Notes: a model not told the origin generated them from the sequence alone. A stretch of 52,831 nt of DNA from an uncultured Eggerthellaceae bacterium (GCA_910589125.1 CAJURX010000001.1:298774-351604); one strand, 5' to 3'; positions 33,515-43,213 are shown, counted from the stretch's first letter. Program-made: numbers and translations.

Positions 33515-35494
33515 CTACCTCATCAGAGCGGAGACGCGCTGCGCGAACTCGAGCGGATCGGCGATGGGCAGCCCCTCCACGAGGAGCGCCTGGTCGAACA
33601 GGATCATCGCGTAATCTTTGACCTTGCCCGCATCTCCCGCCGCATGCGCCTGCTTGAGCACATCGAACACGGGGTGCTCCACGTTGACCTCCATGACGAT
33701 CTGCGCCTCGGGCACGGACTCATCCGCACCAGGCTGCTCCTTCAGCAGATGCGCCATCTGCAAGGACACGGCCCCCTCGGTGGTGAGCATCACCGGAGCA
33801 TCCGTCACGCGCGTGGACACGACCACCTTCTTGACCTTGCCCGCGAGCGCATCGCACATGGCGTCGAAGAGCCCGGAGTTCTCCTCTGTCACCTCTTCGG
33901 CCTTCTTCTTCTCCTCCTCGGTGGTGAGCCCCAGATCCTCCGCACCGACGTTCTTGATGGGCCACGCCTTGGTGGAGCCGTCGGGCTCCGTGCTGTCCTT
34001 GGGGGTGTAGTCAGCGAGCGCCATCATGCAGAACTCATCCACGTTCTCATCGCACAGCAGCACGTCGTAGCCCTTGGCGAGCACCGTGGTCACGATCGGC
34101 ATGTTCGCCAAGCGCTCCACAGAATCCCCCGCTGCGAAGTAGATTGCATCGGCGTCTCCCGGAGCGTCGGCGATGTACTCATCCAGCGTGATCATCTTCT
34201 GCTGCCTCGCGGAATAGAAGAGCAGGAGGTCGGCCAGCGTGTCCTTCGTCATGCCGTACGAGGAGTAGATGCCGTACTTCAGCGTCCGCCCGAACTCCTT
34301 GAAGAAGGTGACATACGCCTCGCGATCATCGGCGCACATGGTGGCGAGCTCGGACTTGATCTTCTTCTCGAGGCGCCGCGCGATGGCGCGAAGCTGGCTG
34401 TTCTGCTGGAGCGTCTCGCGCGAGATGTTGAGCGTGAGGTCCGCAGAGTCCACCACGCCGCGGATGAAGTTGAAGTGGTCGGGGATGAGCTCTTCGCACT
34501 TGTCCATGATGAGGACCCCTGAGCTATACAGCGCAAGGCCGCGCTTGTAGTCCTTCGACCACATGTCGAACGGCGCGTGTGCCGGGATGTACATCAACGC
34601 GTCATAGGTGAGCGTGCCCTCTGCGTGCAAGCTGATGGTGCGCAGTGGATCCTCGAAATCATGGAAGTCGGTCTTGTAGAACTCGTTGTACTCCTCATCC
34701 GACACATCCTGGCGCTTGCGCTTCCAGATGGGGACCATGGAGTTGATGGTCTCGACCTCCGTGTAGTTCTCGAACTCCGGTGCCGCATCTGCGTCCGCAT
34801 CCGCCGGGCGCTCCTTCATGCGGCTCTTCGTGACCTCCATCTGGATGGGATAGCGAACGTAGTTGCTGTACTTCTTGATGAGGTCGGTGAGCCCATGCTG
34901 CGTGGCGAAGGTGCCGTAGGACTCGTCATCGGTGTCATCCTTCAGATGCACGATGACGTCCGTGCCATGGCTTGCGCGCTCGGCCTCCTTGATGGTGTAG
35001 CCATCCACACCATCAGACTCCCACGCCCAAGCCTCGTCGCTCCCATAGGCGCGGCTGACCACGCGCACATCCTTGCCCACCATGAATGCCGAATAGAACC
35101 CGACGCCGAACTGCCCGATGATGTCCACATCAGCAGCGATGTCCCCATCCGCGCTCACGTCATCCAACCCCGGCGCATCCAAGCCGGACTGCTTGAATTC
35201 CAGGCTGTCGGAATGTGCGATGGTGCCCAGGTTCTTATCCAGGTCATCCTTGCTCATGCCGATGCCGTTGTCGGAGACGGTGACCGTGCGCGCTTCCGCA
35301 TCGAAGGACACCGTGATGCGAAGGTCGGCCCTGTTGATCTTCACGGTCTCGTCCACCAGACTGCGGAAGTAGAGCTTATCTACCGCATCCGATGCATTCG
35401 ATATCAGCTCGCGCAGGAATATCTCGCGATTCGTGTAGATGGAGTTGATCATCAGGTCCAAGAGCTTCTTGGATTCCGTCTTGAACTTCCTCAT
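33515..35494 (-). CDS. htpG: Chaperone HtpG (Hsp90)
   Basis: HtpG is the bacterial Hsp90, an ATP-driven dimeric chaperone in the cytosol. The N-terminal ATP-binding domain starts FKTESKKLLDLMINSIYT and has the GHKL motifs ELISNASDAVDK, DNGIGM and FGVGFYSAF. The middle domain contains LYSSGVLIMDK and LTLNISRETLQQN, and the C-terminal dimerisation domain is present. The 659 residues are slightly longer than E. coli HtpG, partly from an acidic insertion after SDSLEFKQSG (about residues 100-120) and one near RPADADADA. Confidence 0.96.
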   Translation of the reverse strand: MRKFKTESKKLLDLMINSIYTNREIFLRELISNASDAVDKLYFRSLVDETVKINRADLRITVSFDAEARTVTVSDNGIGMSKDDLDKNLGTIAHSDSLEFKQSGLDAPGLDDVSADGDIAADVDIIGQFGVGFYSAFMVGKDVRVVSRAYGSDEAWAWESDGVDGYTIKEAERASHGTDVIVHLKDDTDDESYGTFATQHGLTDLIKKYSNYVRYPIQMEVTKSRMKERPADADADAAPEFENYTEVETINSMVPIWKRKRQDVSDEEYNEFYKTDFHDFEDPLRTISLHAEGTLTYDALMYIPAHAPFDMWSKDYKRGLALYSSGVLIMDKCEELIPDHFNFIRGVVDSADLTLNISRETLQQNSQLRAIARRLEKKIKSELATMCADDREAYVTFFKEFGRTLKYGIYSSYGMTKDTLADLLLFYSARQQKMITLDEYIADAPGDADAIYFAAGDSVERLANMPIVTTVLAKGYDVLLCDENVDEFCMMALADYTPKDSTEPDGSTKAWPIKNVGAEDLGLTTEEEKKKAEEVTEENSGLFDAMCDALAGKVKKVVVSTRVTDAPVMLTTEGAVSLQMAHLLKEQPGADESVPEAQIVMEVNVEHPVFDVLKQAHAAGDAGKVKDYAMILFDQALLVEGLPIADPLEFAQRVSALMR

Positions 35495-35563
35495 GAGCGA
35501 CTGTCCTCTCTTGCTATCCTCGCACGTACCGTAACCCTCGAAGGCGATTCTGCGCCTTGCGGC

Positions 35564-36571
35564 CTACTCATCGCCGCCATCAGGCGCATTCGCCATCAGA
35601 TCGTCAAAGATGCCACCTTCGCCAAGGAAGATGCCGTTCTTGTTCAGGAGCTGCTTGACCTCTTCCTTCATGTAATGGGCATCAGCACCGGTCTTATAGG
35701 GAAGGTTCGACCCCATCTCAGAATAGAGGACATCGCTGCGCTTCAGGAAGTCATGCACGTAGCTCGAGAAGGCCTGCTGGTCGCTCATAGCCTGCGCCTG
35801 AGCCGTGACCTGCTCGACGAGGTCAGGGTCGATCTCGTCGAGGGAGGTGGCATCGGCGTACTCCTCATGGTCCTGCTTGATGAGATTGAGGACGGCCTCG
35901 TCGAACTCAGGGGTATCGAACGTGCCCTCGTTGTACTTCTCGCCGATCATGATGCGCTTCGTGGTGGTGCGCATGTCCCCCTTGTGCTCTTCGAGCGTGC
36001 GACCCTGCTCTGCGAGCGAATCGAGCAGGCTCTGATATGCCTCGGGATCCGAATAGTACCTGTCCCACGTCTCCTGGTACTCCTCTTCGGTGGGATGGAT
36101 GCCCAGCTCTTCCGCTATCTGGTCGATGATCTCATTGTTCACGTGATACAGGATGTAGCGATTGCGGATGGTCTCCGTGCTGTTGTTGCTCGCGAGCATC
36201 CATTCATCCCATGCCTCCTGGTCCTGCAGCCCCAGGTTCTCGCGCATGGTCATGATGCCCTCGGTGATGACTTCCTCTGGGATCTCGACGCCATTCACCT
36301 CAGCGGCAACGCCCGAGGGCAGCGATGCGGGTACGGGGTACTCGACGGCCTGGAACTTATCCTTGCCCTTGATCTCCTCGGGAGCGTTGTTCGCCTCCAC
36401 CATGTCGAATACCACCTGGACACCCGTGCAGGCGAAGGCCACCAAGAGGATGAAGATCATCACGGCGACGGATGTGGCAGGGATGCTGCGGTTGATGGCC
36501 ACGACCGGGCCCCGCCTCTGCTCAGATGCCTCTACGGCATCGTCGCGCTCTGGGATTCTCTGTTCTGTCAT
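35564..36571 (-). CDS. Membrane-anchored SurA_N-like foldase/chaperone domain protein
   Basis: This 335-residue protein has a charged cytoplasmic N-terminus, one membrane helix (SVAVMIFILLVAFACTGVQVVF, about residues 37-58) and an extracytoplasmic helical domain. The start of that domain, VAAEVNGVEIPEEVITEG, resembles SurA_N/PrsA/trigger-factor-like chaperones. No parvulin (PPIase) domain is visible. The Cys in the helix is not in a good lipobox. The ATG at 36571 (MTEQRIP) follows GGAGGG at 5-6 bases. It probably helps exported proteins fold, as inferred from the domain; htpG lies just downstream. Confidence 0.75.
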   Translation of the reverse strand: MTEQRIPERDDAVEASEQRRGPVVAINRSIPATSVAVMIFILLVAFACTGVQVVFDMVEANNAPEEIKGKDKFQAVEYPVPASLPSGVAAEVNGVEIPEEVITEGIMTMRENLGLQDQEAWDEWMLASNNSTETIRNRYILYHVNNEIIDQIAEELGIHPTEEEYQETWDRYYSDPEAYQSLLDSLAEQGRTLEEHKGDMRTTTKRIMIGEKYNEGTFDTPEFDEAVLNLIKQDHEEYADATSLDEIDPDLVEQVTAQAQAMSDQQAFSSYVHDFLKRSDVLYSEMGSNLPYKTGADAHYMKEEVKQLLNKNGIFLGEGGIFDDLMANAPDGGDE

Positions 36572-36809
36572 CCTAACCCTCCGAATCATGAGCCTGTCGC
36601 ACACATTTCTTGTGAGCCCATACGATATAACAACCAGACATCATATGTCCGCGATGGGGCGGTGCGCATCCCCATTTCGTCAAGAAATCGGAATCTCTCC
36701 ATCTGAGGGAGTCTCAGATCAAGACAGGGCAAAAGGCCACCAGCAGGCAGGCAGCTTGCTTGCTCCTGTATGCTGTGGTCGCACGCAGAAGGGAAGGGAG
36801 CTGAGCTAC

Positions 36810-38120
36810 GTGTCCTCGGTGAACCCGGGCGTCTACCGCTCGGTCATACGCGTACGGCAGGCCTATGCATTCGACATAGCCGGTCTCCTCATGCGCTTCT
36901 ACTCATACATGATGAGCATCGGCACCGTCACCATGCTCTCCCTCTCAGGGTACTCGTTCATGACATCCGGCATCGTGGCTTCGGTGATATCGCTATCCAT
37001 CTTCCTCCTCTCGCCGCGCGTCTCCAAGCTGGTCGATGAGCGCGGTCAGTCGCGCGTGCTCCCCTTCGCAGCCGCTATCGTGCTCGCTGGCCTCGCCCTC
37101 ATGCTGTCCAACGTCGCGCTCAAGGGACCCGAATGGCTCTTCCTCCCTGCCGCCCTCCTCATGGGGTGCATCCCGAACGCCCAAGCGCTCGTGCGCGCTC
37201 GCTGGACATACCTCATCCGCACAGGACGCATCCAAGGAGACGTCCCCTCCATCCGCACCGTGTTCTCATTCGAGGGGATCATGGATGATATCGGCTTCAT
37301 GCTGAGCCCGCCCTTCGCCATCGCCATGGCGTCAGCCATCGCGCCCATCGCCGGCCTCTTGATCGGTGGTGTGGTATTCGCAGTGGGCGTGACCATCATG
37401 TGCCTCGCGAAGGCGAGCGAACCGGAGGTGGGATGGGTCGCAGATGAGGACGATACGGCACCTGCGCCAGTTGCAGAGAGCGGGACGAGCCCACGCGGGC
37501 GCGAGAAGAGCATCATCAGGACCTCGGCGGTCGTGCGCATCCTATTCGTGCTCATGTTCCTGACAGGCGCGTTCTATGGTGCCTTCGACACTGCGGGCAT
37601 CGCCTTCGCAGAGGACCTGGGCAACCCCAACATCGCAGGAGCCGCCCTCATGATCAGTGCGGTGCTCTCTGCCACCATGGGCTTCGTCTTCGGCATGATC
37701 CGCCTGAGCATCAGCATGTACAAGCAGGTCATCATCACCGCGACCGTGATCGGGCTCGCCTACGGCACCCAGATGCTGATCGCATCGGAGATCGCCTTCT
37801 ACATCGTGTCGGCGCTGGCCGCCTTCTCCTATGCCCCTTTCCTCATCGTGGCGAACAGCGCTGTGGAGCGCGCGGTGCCCGGCAAGCGCCTGACCGAGGC
37901 GATAACCTGGGTCAATTCCGGGATGACCTGCGGCGTTGCGCTCGGACCTTCGGTCGCAGGCTTCGTGATAGACCTGGCAGGAGCCACCGCCGGCTTCGAC
38001 ATCGGTGGCTGCATCGCGCTCATGATCCCCCTCATCACCTTCGCCTGCTTCCGCATCATCAAGCGCAACGTGCGCGATGATGCCTATGAGGTGATGGCTG
38101 CCACCAAGCAGGAGCGATAA
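36810..38120 (+). CDS. Major facilitator superfamily transporter
   Basis: This 436-residue protein has about 12 hydrophobic helices and MFS-like loops (PRVSKLVDERGQSRVLP after helix 2). A polar loop with VGWVADEDDTAPAPVAE lies between the two halves. The GTG at 36810 follows GGGAG at 9 bases; ATGs far upstream lie antisense to the SurA_N-like gene. The substrate is unknown. It ends two bases before the DUF5685 start, so the two are probably co-transcribed. Confidence 0.85.
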   Translation: MSSVNPGVYRSVIRVRQAYAFDIAGLLMRFYSYMMSIGTVTMLSLSGYSFMTSGIVASVISLSIFLLSPRVSKLVDERGQSRVLPFAAAIVLAGLALMLSNVALKGPEWLFLPAALLMGCIPNAQALVRARWTYLIRTGRIQGDVPSIRTVFSFEGIMDDIGFMLSPPFAIAMASAIAPIAGLLIGGVVFAVGVTIMCLAKASEPEVGWVADEDDTAPAPVAESGTSPRGREKSIIRTSAVVRILFVLMFLTGAFYGAFDTAGIAFAEDLGNPNIAGAALMISAVLSATMGFVFGMIRLSISMYKQVIITATVIGLAYGTQMLIASEIAFYIVSALAAFSYAPFLIVANSAVERAVPGKRLTEAITWVNSGMTCGVALGPSVAGFVIDLAGATAGFDIGGCIALMIPLITFACFRIIKRNVRDDAYEVMAATKQER

Positions 38121-38122
38121 CG

Positions 38123-38932
38123 GTGTTCGGGATCGCGGTAGCGCGGCTCGACCAGGTGAGCGAACAGGATAAGGAGCGCTACCAGCACCTGTACTGCGGA
38201 CTTTGCCACACGCTGGGAGAGCGTTATGGACAGGTGCCACGCGCCACCTTGAGCTATGACCTCACCTTCCTGGCCATGCTCTTGGGCGCTTTGGATGAAT
38301 GCCCCGAAGAGGTAGGGCAGATGCGCTGCCCCGCGAATCCCGTGAAGAGCGTGCCCTATGTGGCAAATGCGCATATGCCCTATGCGGCAGACCTCTCCGT
38401 TGCTCTCGCCTACCATAAGTGCCTGGACGACATCCACGATGAGGGGACCCTCAAGGCGCGTGCTGCAGGCGCGCTGCTGAAAGGGCACTACCAACAGGCG
38501 CGACCGCGGATACCCCGCGAGTGCGCGCTCATCGAGCAGAGCATGGCCCGCATCGTCCGCATAGAGGAGGACCCGAGCTCCGCATCCGATGATGCCGCAG
38601 AGGAGTTCGGTGCGCTCTTGGGAGAGCTCTTCGCCCATGGCGGCGGCTTCTGGGAGCCGCACCTGCGCACGCTCGGGCAGGCGGTGGGTCGGTTGGTGTA
38701 CCTGATGGATGCCGCGGTGGACTTGCCCGAGGATGTTGCATCAGGTGCCTACAACCCCCTCTCGGAGGCGCAGATGACGCCTGATGACATGCGCTGCATG
38801 CTGGGCGAGCTCGCATTCGCGGTCGCGGTCGCGTTCGAGCGCCTGCCGATAGAGCGCGACCTGGAACTCCTCCAAAGCGTCATCTATTCAGGCATCTGGC
38901 AGAAGTTCAATCATGTATACTCGAACGCTTGA
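38123..38932 (+). CDS. DUF5685 family protein
   Basis: This 269-residue protein fits the DUF5685 family, which has no known biochemical function. Visible features are Cys/His residues in LYCGLCHTLGERYG near the N-terminus and HKCLDDIHDE in the middle, and a helix with YLMDAAVDLPEDVASGAYNPL that resembles the acidic helices of isoprenoid-synthase-like folds. The GTG at 38123 follows AGGAG. It lies 30 bases before the J-protein and Hsp70 genes on the same strand, which suggests a link to protein folding. Confidence 0.75.
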   Translation: MFGIAVARLDQVSEQDKERYQHLYCGLCHTLGERYGQVPRATLSYDLTFLAMLLGALDECPEEVGQMRCPANPVKSVPYVANAHMPYAADLSVALAYHKCLDDIHDEGTLKARAAGALLKGHYQQARPRIPRECALIEQSMARIVRIEEDPSSASDDAAEEFGALLGELFAHGGGFWEPHLRTLGQAVGRLVYLMDAAVDLPEDVASGAYNPLSEAQMTPDDMRCMLGELAFAVAVAFERLPIERDLELLQSVIYSGIWQKFNHVYSNA

Positions 38933-38962
38933 TCATAGGCTCTGAGAGCATGCGAAGGCGTG

Positions 38963-39763
38963 ATGACCGAGAACCCGTATGACATATTGGGCGTTGCCCA
39001 TGATGCTCCGCTCGACGAGGTCAAGCGTGCTTACCGCAAGAAGGCACGCGAGAATCACCCCGACCTGAACCCGAACGACCCCAAGGCCGAAGAGCGCATG
39101 AACCAGATCAACGAGGCCTACGATCGCATCACGAATCCCGACAAGTACGCTGCCTCCGATGCGCGCAAGCGCGGCTACGGCGCACCCTACACGCCCGGCT
39201 ACAACGGCTACGGCAGCCCCGGTCCGGGCGGCTCGTCGCACGGGCCCGGTGGTCCGGGAGGGCCGAATGGTCCGGGTGGTGCCCAATACACGTGGACCAC
39301 GATCGACTTCGAGGATCTCTTCGGAGGAGGCTGGGGCACCGCAACGGGACCCATCCATCCCGAGACGGCCGCATCGGATGCACCCGATATCCGCCAAGCC
39401 ATCTACCTCATCAACACCGGAAGCTATGCAGACGCCATCGGCATCTTGCAGCGCATCCCCTCCACCGGGCGCGACGCGCGCTGGAACTACCTCTTCGCAC
39501 TCGCCAACAACGGCGCCGGGAAGACCGTGGCAGCACATGACCACATCAAGCGCGCACGCCAGATGGACCCGAGCAATGCCGACTATGCGCGAGCAGAGGC
39601 ATCGTTCTCTCGGCGCGCGCAGGCCTATGCGCAACAAGGGACCGAACGGGGCTTCACGTCCTTCGGCATCGATCCCAATTGGCTCTGCTGCTGCATCTGC
39701 CTCGGTCCGACATGCTGCTCCTATGTCTCGCGGATGTTCCTCTACTCAGGATTCGGATTCTGA
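38963..39763 (+). CDS. J-domain co-chaperone with Cys-rich C-terminus
   Basis: This 266-residue protein opens with a J-domain (about residues 4-65) containing the HPD motif in ENHPDLNPNDP, which stimulates Hsp70 ATPase. A Gly/Pro/Ser-rich linker follows (about 70-110), then a helical TPR-like segment (about 135-215, with SYADAIGILQRI and KRARQMDPSNADYARAEA). The end is unusual: a cluster with CCCICLG and TCC, then aromatic and hydrophobic residues to the stop. That could bind metal or a membrane. The DnaJ zinc-finger and CTD domains are absent. It lies 47 bases upstream of an Hsp70 gene, its likely partner. Confidence 0.88.
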   Translation: MTENPYDILGVAHDAPLDEVKRAYRKKARENHPDLNPNDPKAEERMNQINEAYDRITNPDKYAASDARKRGYGAPYTPGYNGYGSPGPGGSSHGPGGPGGPNGPGGAQYTWTTIDFEDLFGGGWGTATGPIHPETAASDAPDIRQAIYLINTGSYADAIGILQRIPSTGRDARWNYLFALANNGAGKTVAAHDHIKRARQMDPSNADYARAEASFSRRAQAYAQQGTERGFTSFGIDPNWLCCCICLGPTCCSYVSRMFLYSGFGF

Positions 39764-39809
39764 GCACGCTCGCGATAGCCGCACACCCCAAGCGAAAGGA
39801 ATCTGCCCC

Positions 39810-41558
39810 ATGCCAGCGATAGGGATCGACCTTGGTACCACCAACAGCTGCCTTGCCACAGTAGAAGGAGGCGCCCCTGAGGTGATAACGAACGCTGAGG
39901 GCGAACGCACGACGCCCTCCGTCGTAGCCTTCACCAAGGACGGCGAGCGCTTGGTCGGAACGGTGGCGCTCCGCCAGATCGCCATGAACCCGACCCGCAC
40001 GATCAGCTCCGTGAAGCGGCATATGGGGACCGAATGGCGCAAGAGCATCGACGGCAAGCAGTACTCCCCGCAGGAGATCTCCGCCATGATCTTGCGCAAG
40101 CTGCGCCGCGATGCCGAGCGCTTCGCAGGCCAAGAGGTGGTGGATGCCGTCGTCACCGTGCCAGCATACTTCAATGACATGCAGCGCAACGCCACGAAGG
40201 ATGCGGGCACCATCGCAGGCCTCAACGTGCTCCGCATCATCAACGAGCCCACGGCAGCCGCCTTGGCCTACGGCTTGGATCATGGGGATCCTCAGATGGT
40301 CATGGTGTACGACCTAGGCGGGGGCACCTTCGACGTATCCGTGATCGAGATCGGCGATGGCGTGATAGAGGTGCTCTCCACCGCAGGTGATAACCACCTG
40401 GGCGGGGACGACTTCGATGAGCGCCTGACCGAGCATCTGATCGAAGCATTCGAGCGCGAGACGGGCATGAGCATCGCGCAAGATGAGATGGCGCGCGAGC
40501 GCGTGCGCGAGGCTGCCGAAGCAGCGAAGAAGGAGCTCTCCTCCATGGAGTCCACCATCGTGAGCCTCCCATTCCTCGCGCAAGGACCGGCTGGCCCCGT
40601 GCATCTCGAGCAGACCATCACGCGCGCTGAGTTCGATCGGCTGACCCGTGACTTGATAGAGTCCACCACCGATGCCGTGAACCAAGCGCTCAACGATGCT
40701 GGCATCGCCGCGAGCGAGCTGGGCGAGGTTCTCCTGGTGGGTGGCTCCACGCGCATACCTGCCGTGCAGGAGCACGTCTATCGACTGACGGGCAAGCGCC
40801 CGTCGAGCTCCATCAATCCAGATGAGTGCGTGGCGCAGGGCGCGGCCGTGCAGGCTGCCACGCTCGCGAGCGCACGATCGGGATGCACCGACCTCATGCC
40901 GCGCGGGGGCGAGCTCTTGCTACTGGACGTCATCCCCATCAGCTTCGCCATCGAGACGGTAGGCGGAGTCGCCACGCGCGTGATCGAGCGGAACACCACT
41001 CTCCCCGTGCATTACGAGCAGGTGTTCACCACCGCCGCACCATTCCAGACGAAGGTCGAGATCAACGTGCTGCAAGGCGAGCGTCCCATGGCCTCTGACA
41101 ACAGGTCCATCGGGAAGTTCACGCTGAAGGGCATCAAGCGGGCGCCTGCCGGAGCGCCGCAGATCAACGTCAGCTTCGACATCGACGCCAACGGCATCCT
41201 GATGGTCACCGCGAAGGACCTGGGCACCGGGAATGAGCAATCCATCACCATCACGGATTCGGAGCGCATGACCGATGCTGAGATACAGGACGCCATCCGC
41301 GACGCTGAGCGCTATGAGGCTGAGGACGATGCGAAGCGCGCATCCATCGAGGAGCGCGCTCGCGCCGAGCGCTTGGTGGCCGATGCGAACGAGAAGCTCA
41401 AGGAGCAGGGCAAGGAGATGGAGAAGGACGACAAGCGCCGCCTGAAGGCATCCATCGGCAACGTCCAGCGCTACCTCGCCAAGCGACCTGAGAAGATGAA
41501 GGATGCCGAGCGCGCGAACTTCACGAGCGCCATCCAGGAGCTGGAGTCATTGCTGTAG
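39810..41558 (+). CDS. dnaK: Hsp70 chaperone (DnaK-like, shortened C-terminus)
   Basis: This 582-residue Hsp70 has the nucleotide-binding domain starting GIDLGTTNSCLA, with phosphate motif DLGGGTFDVSV, and the substrate-binding domain with its usual GKFTLKGI and DIDANGIL strands. The protein is about 30-50 residues shorter than a typical DnaK and ends in LQELESLL without the acidic EEVD-like tail. The ATG at 39810 follows AAAGGA at 9 bases. grpE and hspR are not nearby, so it is probably a second Hsp70 specialised to the J-protein before it, rather than the housekeeping one; this is inference. Confidence 0.9.
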   Translation: MPAIGIDLGTTNSCLATVEGGAPEVITNAEGERTTPSVVAFTKDGERLVGTVALRQIAMNPTRTISSVKRHMGTEWRKSIDGKQYSPQEISAMILRKLRRDAERFAGQEVVDAVVTVPAYFNDMQRNATKDAGTIAGLNVLRIINEPTAAALAYGLDHGDPQMVMVYDLGGGTFDVSVIEIGDGVIEVLSTAGDNHLGGDDFDERLTEHLIEAFERETGMSIAQDEMARERVREAAEAAKKELSSMESTIVSLPFLAQGPAGPVHLEQTITRAEFDRLTRDLIESTTDAVNQALNDAGIAASELGEVLLVGGSTRIPAVQEHVYRLTGKRPSSSINPDECVAQGAAVQAATLASARSGCTDLMPRGGELLLLDVIPISFAIETVGGVATRVIERNTTLPVHYEQVFTTAAPFQTKVEINVLQGERPMASDNRSIGKFTLKGIKRAPAGAPQINVSFDIDANGILMVTAKDLGTGNEQSITITDSERMTDAEIQDAIRDAERYEAEDDAKRASIEERARAERLVADANEKLKEQGKEMEKDDKRRLKASIGNVQRYLAKRPEKMKDAERANFTSAIQELESLL

Positions 41559-41577
41559 GGCAGGTGCGGATCTTGAC

Positions 41578-41606
41578 CTATCTCCATCTATGGCTGATGG
41601 AGATAG
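41578..41606 (+). terminator. Perfect 11-bp hairpin after the Hsp70 gene
   Basis: CTATCTCCATC pairs perfectly with GATGGAGATAG around a 7-base loop, 20 bases past the stop. No T run follows, so it may be a transcript-end stabiliser or a protein site rather than a classical terminator. Confidence 0.55.
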
Positions 41607-41655
41607 AAGCATCCATGACCGAAGCCGTCAGCCCCCTTGAGAGGATCACGATCGC

Positions 41656-42030
41656 TTGACCACGAAGCGCATGCTCATAGCCCTGTTCTGGGTAGCTGCG
41701 ATATGCATGCCCGCCATGAGCAGCCTCATCGTCATCACGCAGCTTCCTGCGAACGTGGAGATCCCGATGCATTGGAACGCGCAAGGGCAGGTCGACCGCT
41801 TCGGCTCACCATGGGAGATGCTGCCCATCTCCCTCATCATGTCAGGATGCAACCTGCTACTCGCTCTCTCCTACCTCTTCGTCGACAAGCTCTTCGCCCT
41901 CGGTCTCGTCCATGGGATCAGCCGCAGAGCATCTCGCCCATTCCTCTGCGGAAGCGCGATCTTCTTGCTGATCGTCTGGATGGGCGTGCTCACCTTCTGG
42001 CTCTCCCGAGTGGGTCAGGTCGCATCCTAG
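41656..42030 (+). CDS. DUF1648-domain small membrane protein
   Basis: This protein of about 124 residues has three to four membrane helices. Between the first two is the DUF1648 signature VEIPMHWNAQGQVDRFGS. SdpI-like members of this family confer immunity to toxins, but many are unassigned, and no sdp-type toxin gene is seen. The start is a TTG at 41656; an ATG at 41671 is possible. It is the last intact chromosomal gene before the Fic pseudogene and the tRNA-associated island. Confidence 0.7.
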   Translation: MTTKRMLIALFWVAAICMPAMSSLIVITQLPANVEIPMHWNAQGQVDRFGSPWEMLPISLIMSGCNLLLALSYLFVDKLFALGLVHGISRRASRPFLCGSAIFLLIVWMGVLTFWLSRVGQVAS

Positions 42031-42218
42031 CCCTTTGACGCACCCTTTCCCCTGCCCTGACACACAGACCGCATCGACGGGTGCATCCGTCACCGGAGGC
42101 CGCGTTCACCCAGCCTCGCGGCTGCATGCACACCTACAAGCTGCGCTCGATGGAGATGAACAGACGACGCTGCAAGCGCTTCTACCTAAAGAGCCTCTAT
42201 ACTCTATCGGGTCAACCT

Positions 42219-43164
42219 CTACAGAGCACCAGAGCGCAAGGCATCATCCAAATCGCTCCAAAGCGCATGTGCTGCGGGCACATTGCTCAAGAGCGATGGG
42301 TCCTCGAAGAGCCGCCCCACCATAAGATCCCATGAACAGAGAGGGTGAGACGCTCCGAGGAATGCATTCTCGAAGAATCGAACAAGGAATACCCTATCAG
42401 GGAGCGAGCTAACCTTTGGGGTTTCGGTAGCTCACGTGAACAAGGGCATCTCGAAAGTAGCGCGCATGGCATTCGAAAGGCTCATTCGTCTCGTCATAGC
42501 CCAGATCGTTCAGATAGAGCACAGCGAATACAGCCACTGCCCTCGTATTACCCTCGACGAAAGGATGCACCTGCCATATCCGCATGATGAATCGCGCGAA
42601 CGCATCCAATGATGTCGCATCGAATCCCTCTTCATAGAAGCGACCCACCTCATCCTCGAAAGCCATCTTAATCGCAGCGTCTACAAGCGATAGGTCGGCA
42701 TACACCACGCTATCACCGTTGAGGATGCTCTCCTGCTCCTGAAGCGGCTCATCCTTATGCGCGCCTGGACGGTATACAGCAGGATCGAGATCTTGGAATA
42801 GGTGCGCATGGATCTGGTCGAGCCTGAGCGGTGATAAGAGGAAGCCCCCCTTCGCAAGGAGCTCTGCGATGCGGTGTGCGACAAGGTCCGCTTCTCATCC
42901 ATCACCATCCAGCGAAGGAGAGGCGGCTCTTTGGGCCGCATGGACCATCTCATCATGATACGAGCGCAGCAGCTTCCCCGTCTCGTCGAGGGTGAGAACG
43001 CCGTTGATATTGTCCTCCGAAAGCTCGTTCAGATGCTCAGATGTCTCCAGCCCATCCACTGCTTGGAGCCCCCGCGCAATGCCCCAATACCTGCGGCGCT
43101 GCTCACGCGTGCCCTCAGCAGCTATGGGTTCATAGGGGAAGCCAGATTGCGCATCAGCAGTCAT
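42219..43164 (-). pseudogene. Fic-family protein, broken by an in-frame TGA and a frameshift
   Basis: Fic enzymes usually transfer AMP to target proteins. The N-terminal part (43164-42898) has EGTREQRRRYWGIARGLQAVDG, a Fic leader seen in related proteins. A TGA at 42895-42897 stops it, and the same frame continues directly as EADLVAHRIAELL into the Fic core with HPFVEGNTR (family HPFx[DE]GNxR). The core ends at 42409 after YRNPKG. A frameshift there is indicated because another frame reads FLVRFFENAFLG and SWDLMVGRLFEDP, matching the usual Fic C-terminal region, until TAG at 42219-42221. Base composition is host-like. Its start follows GAGG, 20 bases downstream of a terminator. It is outside the repeat-bounded island. 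TGA is used as a normal stop elsewhere, so recoding is unlikely. Confidence 0.8.
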
Positions 43165-43184
43165 GAGCCTCTTCCGATAAGAAA

Positions 43185-43206
43185 AGACCGCCTCATGAGG
43201 CGGTCT
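43185..43206 (-). terminator. Perfect 22-base palindromic terminator, probably the original tRNA-Glu terminator
   Basis: The 22 bases are their own reverse complement, forming an 11-bp stem of GC-rich sequence (core CCGCCTC / GAGGCGG). On the - strand it runs into TTTTCTTATC. It lies just 3' (on the - strand) of the displaced tRNA-Glu fragment, so it most likely terminated the tRNA before the island entered. It now separates the island from the first Fic gene. Confidence 0.8.
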
Positions 43207-43213
43207 GAGTTCA

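Noticed and set aside
34577..36706. A 709-residue + strand frame opposite htpG and the SurA_N-like gene
   Set aside because: It is a GC-codon shadow: both opposite genes have clear domains, and the frame shows no protein-like motifs.
42895..42897. UGA recoding (Trp, Gly or selenocysteine) in the first Fic gene
   Set aside because: UGA serves as the ordinary stop in many genes here (for example the ATGA overlaps), the neighbours are broken by TAA and TAG as well, and the gene also has a frameshift.
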